This document shows, in pieces, positions 14,339 to 18,011 of a stretch of 18,011 nucleotides of DNA. Made by a program: the position numbers and the translations under genes. The notes beneath the pieces were generated by a model. It made no database searches. It had not been told where the DNA came from and was given only the letters and a program-made list of their open reading frames with translations. The stretch spans positions 1 through 18,011 of the forward strand of contig JBGURM010000100.1 in the NCBI GenBank assembly GCA_045132035.1. Reading direction: 5' to 3'. The stretch's first letter is position 1, and each line of letters starts with the position of its first letter. The stretch is from UBA2450 sp045132035. GTDB lineage: Bacteria; Bacillota_I; Bacilli_A; RFN20; CAG-826.

Positions 14339-14353
14339 TATAATAGTGCTATG
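14339..14353 (+). promoter_or_regulatory. -10 box placed for a leaderless polymerase-like gene mRNA
   Basis: A perfect TATAAT (14339-14344) is followed by six bases and the ATG at 14351, so the expected transcription start coincides with the start codon. No ribosome binding site is present. The -35 region lies in the preceding terminator and is weak. Confidence 0.6.
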
Positions 14354-15772
14354 CCTAAATTTGAAAAGTTATCAAAATTACATAAATATGGGGCGGCGAT
14401 TAGTTTCTTGGCAATGGAAATTTTTGCGATGATCGCTTTTTCTTTTGGAAGTAACTACACTCTATATGGTGCGTTATGTTTAGCGCTTGTTGTTCTATTA
14501 ATTTTATTTAATATAAAGGAAATAACAGTTGATGGAGTGTCATCAATTGCTTTTTTCTTTCTACCATTATTCTTATTTACAATAATTACCGCTTTTGGTG
14601 TATATGCTAGGTCGCATGCATATATTGGTGATTATTCGATATCCGACTTGGTTTTTATTCCTCTTGGGATATTGCCGGTATCATTTATTGGATATATGTT
14701 GAGTGTTGATAAAACATTCAAAATATCGACCTTCCTACTTGTTATTTACTCTGCTTTAGGCATTTTAGTTGCTATCAATTTAATTGTTAACCTTGTGAAT
14801 TTTGGAGCATTCTATCCAATCATTTATAAGGGATATCACATGTATTATGGTGGAGTGATGAGTGAAGTTACAGTTGATGAAATGGCCTACACTCTTGAAG
14901 GTTTTAAATTTATTGAAGTGAAGATGGCACATTATGTTTTATATCCTATCTTACTTCTTACTTCTTCAACCGCCTTGTTATTTGTTTCTCCTAAAGAACA
15001 AAAGAAAACATTTATCTTCTACTCTGCAACTACATTTGCTGCTATTTTAGCGTTAATCTTAGTTCCTTCTAAGTTAGGATTATTCTATGCGATTTTAGTG
15101 TTATTAATTGATTTAGTTATCTTCTTAATGAAGAGATTTGACAAATCACGTCGACCATTCTTAATTGCGTTTAACGTTATCATTGGATTAGGTATTTTTG
15201 GATATTTATTCTTAATATTAAATCAACAATCAGTTCTTCCTTTACATAGACTTACTGAATCGAATTCATTCTTAAATAGACTATTCAATACAAATGCGAT
15301 TGTTAATAAATATAATCCATTAATTGAAAATGTATTCTCTGGTGAGAAATTCCTAGGCTTTGCAGTTTATTCTCAAACCTTGTTAGATGAAGCACATATG
15401 TCTGGAAGTTTCTTCTTTGATTTCTTTATGACTAGTGGCGTTATTGGTGTTATCGCATTTTTATTTGCTATTGTTATAGGCTTTAAAGGATTTGGAAGAT
15501 ATTTCAAATCTGAAAACGACAACTTCTATGTAAAAGCATTATTAATCGCCTTTGTTTTAGTGTATTTAATTTTCACTGGAACATTTGATAACACAGAATA
15601 TGGCATTTATTATTCTGTTTATAAACCAATCTTTATGAGTGGACCATTCTTGATTATGATCTTTATTTTCTCTTATGTACTCGCTAAGAGTCCAAAGAAA
15701 GAAAACAAAACTGAACCAGTAGTGGAGGAAGTTAAAGAAGAAAAGGAGGCAGTACAAAATGAAGAAATCTAG
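14351..15772 (+). CDS. O-antigen polymerase/ligase-like multispanning membrane protein
   Basis: A 473-residue protein with about eleven or twelve membrane segments over residues 14-445 and an acidic, Lys/Glu-rich cytoplasmic tail. The arrangement fits the Wzy/WaaL-type O-antigen polymerase/ligase superfamily, which joins lipid-linked glycan units outside the membrane. A long extracytoplasmic loop (about residues 285-355) leads into DEAHMSGSFFFDFFMTSGVIG, which resembles the family's His-containing loop and following GxxG helix. Sequence conservation is low in this family, so the call rests on topology and this motif. A longer frame starts at 14333 but would include the -10 box. It overlaps the lipoprotein gene by 14 bases, and TupA-like glycan genes lie downstream on the other strand. 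Confidence 0.55.
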   Translation: MPKFEKLSKLHKYGAAISFLAMEIFAMIAFSFGSNYTLYGALCLALVVLLILFNIKEITVDGVSSIAFFFLPLFLFTIITAFGVYARSHAYIGDYSISDLVFIPLGILPVSFIGYMLSVDKTFKISTFLLVIYSALGILVAINLIVNLVNFGAFYPIIYKGYHMYYGGVMSEVTVDEMAYTLEGFKFIEVKMAHYVLYPILLLTSSTALLFVSPKEQKKTFIFYSATTFAAILALILVPSKLGLFYAILVLLIDLVIFLMKRFDKSRRPFLIAFNVIIGLGIFGYLFLILNQQSVLPLHRLTESNSFLNRLFNTNAIVNKYNPLIENVFSGEKFLGFAVYSQTLLDEAHMSGSFFFDFFMTSGVIGVIAFLFAIVIGFKGFGRYFKSENDNFYVKALLIAFVLVYLIFTGTFDNTEYGIYYSVYKPIFMSGPFLIMIFIFSYVLAKSPKKENKTEPVVEEVKEEKEAVQNEEI

Positions 15773-16928
15773 ATTACTTATCTTAATGACTGTTCCTTTC
15801 TTATCCAGCTGTGGTGGATTCTCTTTAAGTTATATTGTTGAAGGAAACAAATATATTTCACCTGTATTTAAAGAAAACTACTATGAACATTGGGACAATG
15901 AGCTTAAAGCCGCTGAGAAAGTAGCTCCAATTGATGTTACTGATGATATTATTCTTAGCTATAGTGATATTGGAAAAGTTGATAAGAACTTATTAATTGA
16001 TAACCCATATAATAGTTTAAGAGATTACGCCTCTTCTTATGCGTTAATGAACTCTGATAGTTCCTTCTATTATGGTGTCCAATCCAAACTATTTGATGGG
16101 GAAGCATATTGTGACGGATATTATCAAAAACACCGTGTCCAGTCTAATGGCAATGGCTTTAGTGTTCGCTTCCAAAAAGAAAGTGATGAATTAACATATT
16201 TTGCAATGCAATTTAAAGCCACCACTAATAACCAAATCGATTGTTATCCAGTTGGAAAGAATATTCCTACCTACGCAAAAGATGTTGGTGAAGATGGAGA
16301 TATTTATATCAATGCTTTTAGCTGGAGATATTATGTAAAAGCTGATGGAGAGTGGACTGTCCCTAATAGTGGTAACACAATGGATTTAACTCCTGAAAAC
16401 GCTAACGCTGTTGCTTTATATGGAGCTAGCGATCCAGTCGCTTCTTTAGGAGAAGAAAATAACGTTTATGTTAATACCTCATCTCTTAAATATTTTGCAA
16501 AAGAGGCGGGTTCTTGGGTGGTTAAAGGCACTTTATCACTCTCTGGAGTAAGACAAAACGCTAAAGTATTTACTAGTTATGTTGATAAGGGTTCCCACGA
16601 TGAAACTATCTATCATAATTCATCATTTAAGTTAAATATTTCCTTATATACAAAAGAAGAATCTAAAATCGTTGCACATCAATTTGTAAGTGATATCGCA
16701 TTTGATGAAAAGAACACAAATAATGGTGGTCATTATAAATTCTTAGCGTTCCCTCTTGATGAATATCAATTAAGTAGACTTGTTGGATTTTCTGTTACTT
16801 TTGATAGCTTAAACGATGAGTTAATTAATTGGAATGCAAATAAAAAAATCGATGGAGTTGATATTCCACCGATTGATTATGCTTTGTTTATTTATGAAGT
16901 GTTCTTGCCATATACTTATTGGCATTAA
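15759..16928 (+). CDS. Lipoprotein with a duplicated beta-hairpin module
   Basis: A 389-residue secreted lipoprotein. The signal peptide MKKSRLLILMTVPFLSSCGG carries a lipobox with Cys18 as the lipidation site. The mature protein begins with an unassigned region and a possible beta-sandwich domain (about 100-158 and 261-389). Between these parts lie two copies of a roughly 26-residue unit (177-202 and 230-256). They share the pattern GE..x(I/V)Y(I/V)N....Y..K..G.W, a motif seen in surface and phage-tail-type proteins. The ribosome binding site AAGGAGG is inside the upstream gene, which it overlaps by 14 bases, so the polymerase-like protein and lipoprotein are co-translated and may work together at the cell surface. 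Its stop overlaps that of the convergent gene by four bases. Function is unknown. Confidence 0.75.
   Translation: MKKSRLLILMTVPFLSSCGGFSLSYIVEGNKYISPVFKENYYEHWDNELKAAEKVAPIDVTDDIILSYSDIGKVDKNLLIDNPYNSLRDYASSYALMNSDSSFYYGVQSKLFDGEAYCDGYYQKHRVQSNGNGFSVRFQKESDELTYFAMQFKATTNNQIDCYPVGKNIPTYAKDVGEDGDIYINAFSWRYYVKADGEWTVPNSGNTMDLTPENANAVALYGASDPVASLGEENNVYVNTSSLKYFAKEAGSWVVKGTLSLSGVRQNAKVFTSYVDKGSHDETIYHNSSFKLNISLYTKEESKIVAHQFVSDIAFDEKNTNNGGHYKFLAFPLDEYQLSRLVGFSVTFDSLNDELINWNANKKIDGVDIPPIDYALFIYEVFLPYTYWH
16287..16526 (+). repeat. Two diverged copies of a 26-residue coding repeat
   Basis: Copy one spans 16287-16364 and copy two 16446-16526. At protein level they align without gaps over about 25 positions (GEDGDIYINAFSWRYYVKADG against GEENNVYVNTSSLKYFAKEAG, each shown in part). 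At DNA level they have diverged, so this is an old duplication. Confidence 0.65.
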
Positions 16929-17833
16929 TTACGATATTTTGAAATATCTAACCATTCGCCCATTTCAAAGTCACATTTATCATCATCTAAAATTAATGTC
17001 CCCTTTGCAGGAGTGAATGTCATCTCTGAAAAATAAATTTTCCCGTTAATGTTATATAAATCAACACGAACGAATGGAAATGGTGAGGCTAGTGCCTCAC
17101 TTATTTTTATCATTTCATCAAAGTTCTCAGGTTTTGTTAAAGGATAATCGGTCTTTCTCCAACCATTGAACTGTGAACCATCAAATGGTGTCCAGTCGAT
17201 ATAATAGTTGTTATATCTAATATCAACACCTCTAGAGGTGACTACATATAAGTTCCTTGCTTTTCCATTAAAGACATGGATTTTATATTCGGTTGGTAAT
17301 TTTCCATTATCAAGCATCAACTCTTCAATGATGATTTGTGGTTTGATTTTTGAGTAGTGGAGTTCAATTGTCTTTTTGCCGTAATTGGTGTTAATCCACT
17401 TAGTGAATTGTTTTCTTAACACTTCTTTATCTATTTTGGTTTTATCAAAGCAGATGTAATTCATTGCACATCCGTGTGAACATTTCATTGCGAATTGATT
17501 AGGCAGTTTGTCAAAATCAATTTCATCAAATGAATCAAACACTCCTAAACATTTAATGAGTATATCTTCGAGTCCTTTTTCTTTAAGATATTCTCTAACT
17601 CCCACTCTTCCGGCACATTTACTAACTTGATCCATTTTTGGATAAACGTATAAGCGAAGATATTGTAATTTTTCGGTATATCTAGAGAGCTTTTTCCAAT
17701 CAAGTTTATGATGTGTAATATATTTGTATTGGAAAGAAATATAGGCTTTCTTGCTTGTTAATTTAACAATTCCACGGAAAGGGACTACTAACGCACGTTT
17801 AAATTTGTTTTCTTTTAATCTAGGGTTAAGCAT
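16925..17833 (-). CDS. TupA-like ATP-grasp glycan-modifying protein
   Basis: A 302-residue protein of the TupA-like ATP-grasp family, found in teichuronopeptide, capsule and exopolysaccharide loci. ATP-grasp enzymes join a carboxylate to an amine, so this one may attach an amino acid or similar group to a cell-surface glycan. Recognisable landmarks are YVYPKMDQVSKCAGRVGVREY (as YVYPKMDQV and CAGRVGVREY), LPNQFAMKCSHGCAMN, PQIIIEELM, PTEYKIHVFNGKARN, PFVRVDLYNINGKIYFSEMTFTP in two parts and the Asp/Glu metal ligands there. AAGGAAAAG precedes the ATG. It overlaps the upstream membrane-protein gene by eight bases and the convergent lipoprotein stop by four. Substrate unknown. Confidence 0.85.
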   Translation of the reverse strand: MLNPRLKENKFKRALVVPFRGIVKLTSKKAYISFQYKYITHHKLDWKKLSRYTEKLQYLRLYVYPKMDQVSKCAGRVGVREYLKEKGLEDILIKCLGVFDSFDEIDFDKLPNQFAMKCSHGCAMNYICFDKTKIDKEVLRKQFTKWINTNYGKKTIELHYSKIKPQIIIEELMLDNGKLPTEYKIHVFNGKARNLYVVTSRGVDIRYNNYYIDWTPFDGSQFNGWRKTDYPLTKPENFDEMIKISEALASPFPFVRVDLYNINGKIYFSEMTFTPAKGTLILDDDKCDFEMGEWLDISKYRN

Positions 17834-18011
17834 TGTTTCTTTTCCTTATAAATGAGTGCACTAAATCTTCTTTTAAAATAGCTAAGATACCGAGATAAAC
17901 AATCGCATCAATAAACACGACTCCAACGAGTTCCACAATCATTGCAGTAGGTACTGATTCGAGTTTAGATAACGCAAAGTTATAAACTGGATCTTTTAAT
18001 AATAATGTTAA
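17826..18011 (-). CDS. C-terminal end of a membrane protein (partial)
   Basis: The frame enters from beyond the window end and stops at a TAA (17828-17826), giving 61 residues. They contain one clear membrane segment (TAMIVELVGVVFIDAIVYLG, followed by ILAIL) and a basic tail (HSFIRKRNNA). It overlaps the TupA-like gene by eight bases, so the two are translationally coupled in one operon. In such loci this position is often a polysaccharide flippase or polymerase, but the fragment is too short to decide. Confidence 0.6.
   Translation of the reverse strand, partial: LTLLLKDPVYNFALSKLESVPTAMIVELVGVVFIDAIVYLGILAILKEDLVHSFIRKRNNA

Overview
The window is AT-rich, densely packed and uses the standard bacterial code: TGA ends the RlmH homologue exactly at its family C-terminus (positions 10524-10526) and ends the nitroreductase, while tryptophan is always TGG. 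The block gdpP-rplI-dnaB-walJ-rlmH, the AAGGAG-type ribosome binding sites, a tmRNA, DegV and a lipobox protein point to a low-GC Bacillota member, probably an uncultured Bacilli/Mycoplasmatota-like lineage (RF39 or Erysipelotrichia type). That placement is inference.

Layout. 1-80: hairpin-rich DNA that looks like the end of an IS200/IS605-type element, followed by a terminator-like hairpin. 122-1528: a two-segment membrane protein whose frame is cut by one in-frame TGA from its C-terminal 16-residue repeat domain, then an AlkD-like DNA glycosylase. 1588-1845 (minus): an 85-residue unknown. 1951-5201: a likely operon of GH1 beta-glucosidase, iron-type alcohol dehydrogenase and a membrane-anchored C39-like cysteine peptidase homologue, closed by a strong terminator. 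5298-10861: the housekeeping operon gdpP (c-di-AMP phosphodiesterase), rplI, dnaB, walJ, rlmH and a 112-residue unknown, closed by a bidirectional terminator. 10867-12494 (minus): a nitroreductase-family protein and an unknown four-segment membrane protein, separated by a terminator hairpin.

12701-13089 is the one-piece tmRNA with its own promoter; degV follows 39 bases later. 14131-14283 encodes an unusually acidic 50-residue microprotein with a strong ribosome binding site and its own promoter and terminator. 14351-16928 holds an O-antigen-polymerase/ligase-like membrane protein overlapping a lipoprotein gene. On the minus strand come a TupA-like ATP-grasp protein and the 3' end of a membrane protein, consistent with a cell-surface glycan locus.

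The points most worth a second look are: the TGA-split repeat protein, whose apparent second start lies inside a repeat unit; three genes whose -10 box ends 6-9 bases before the ATG and which lack a ribosome binding site (probable leaderless mRNAs); the acidic microprotein; an atypical tmRNA tag with an apparent Asp resume codon; and a duplicated beta-hairpin module inserted in the lipoprotein. No clearly new multi-gene defence or mobile system was seen.
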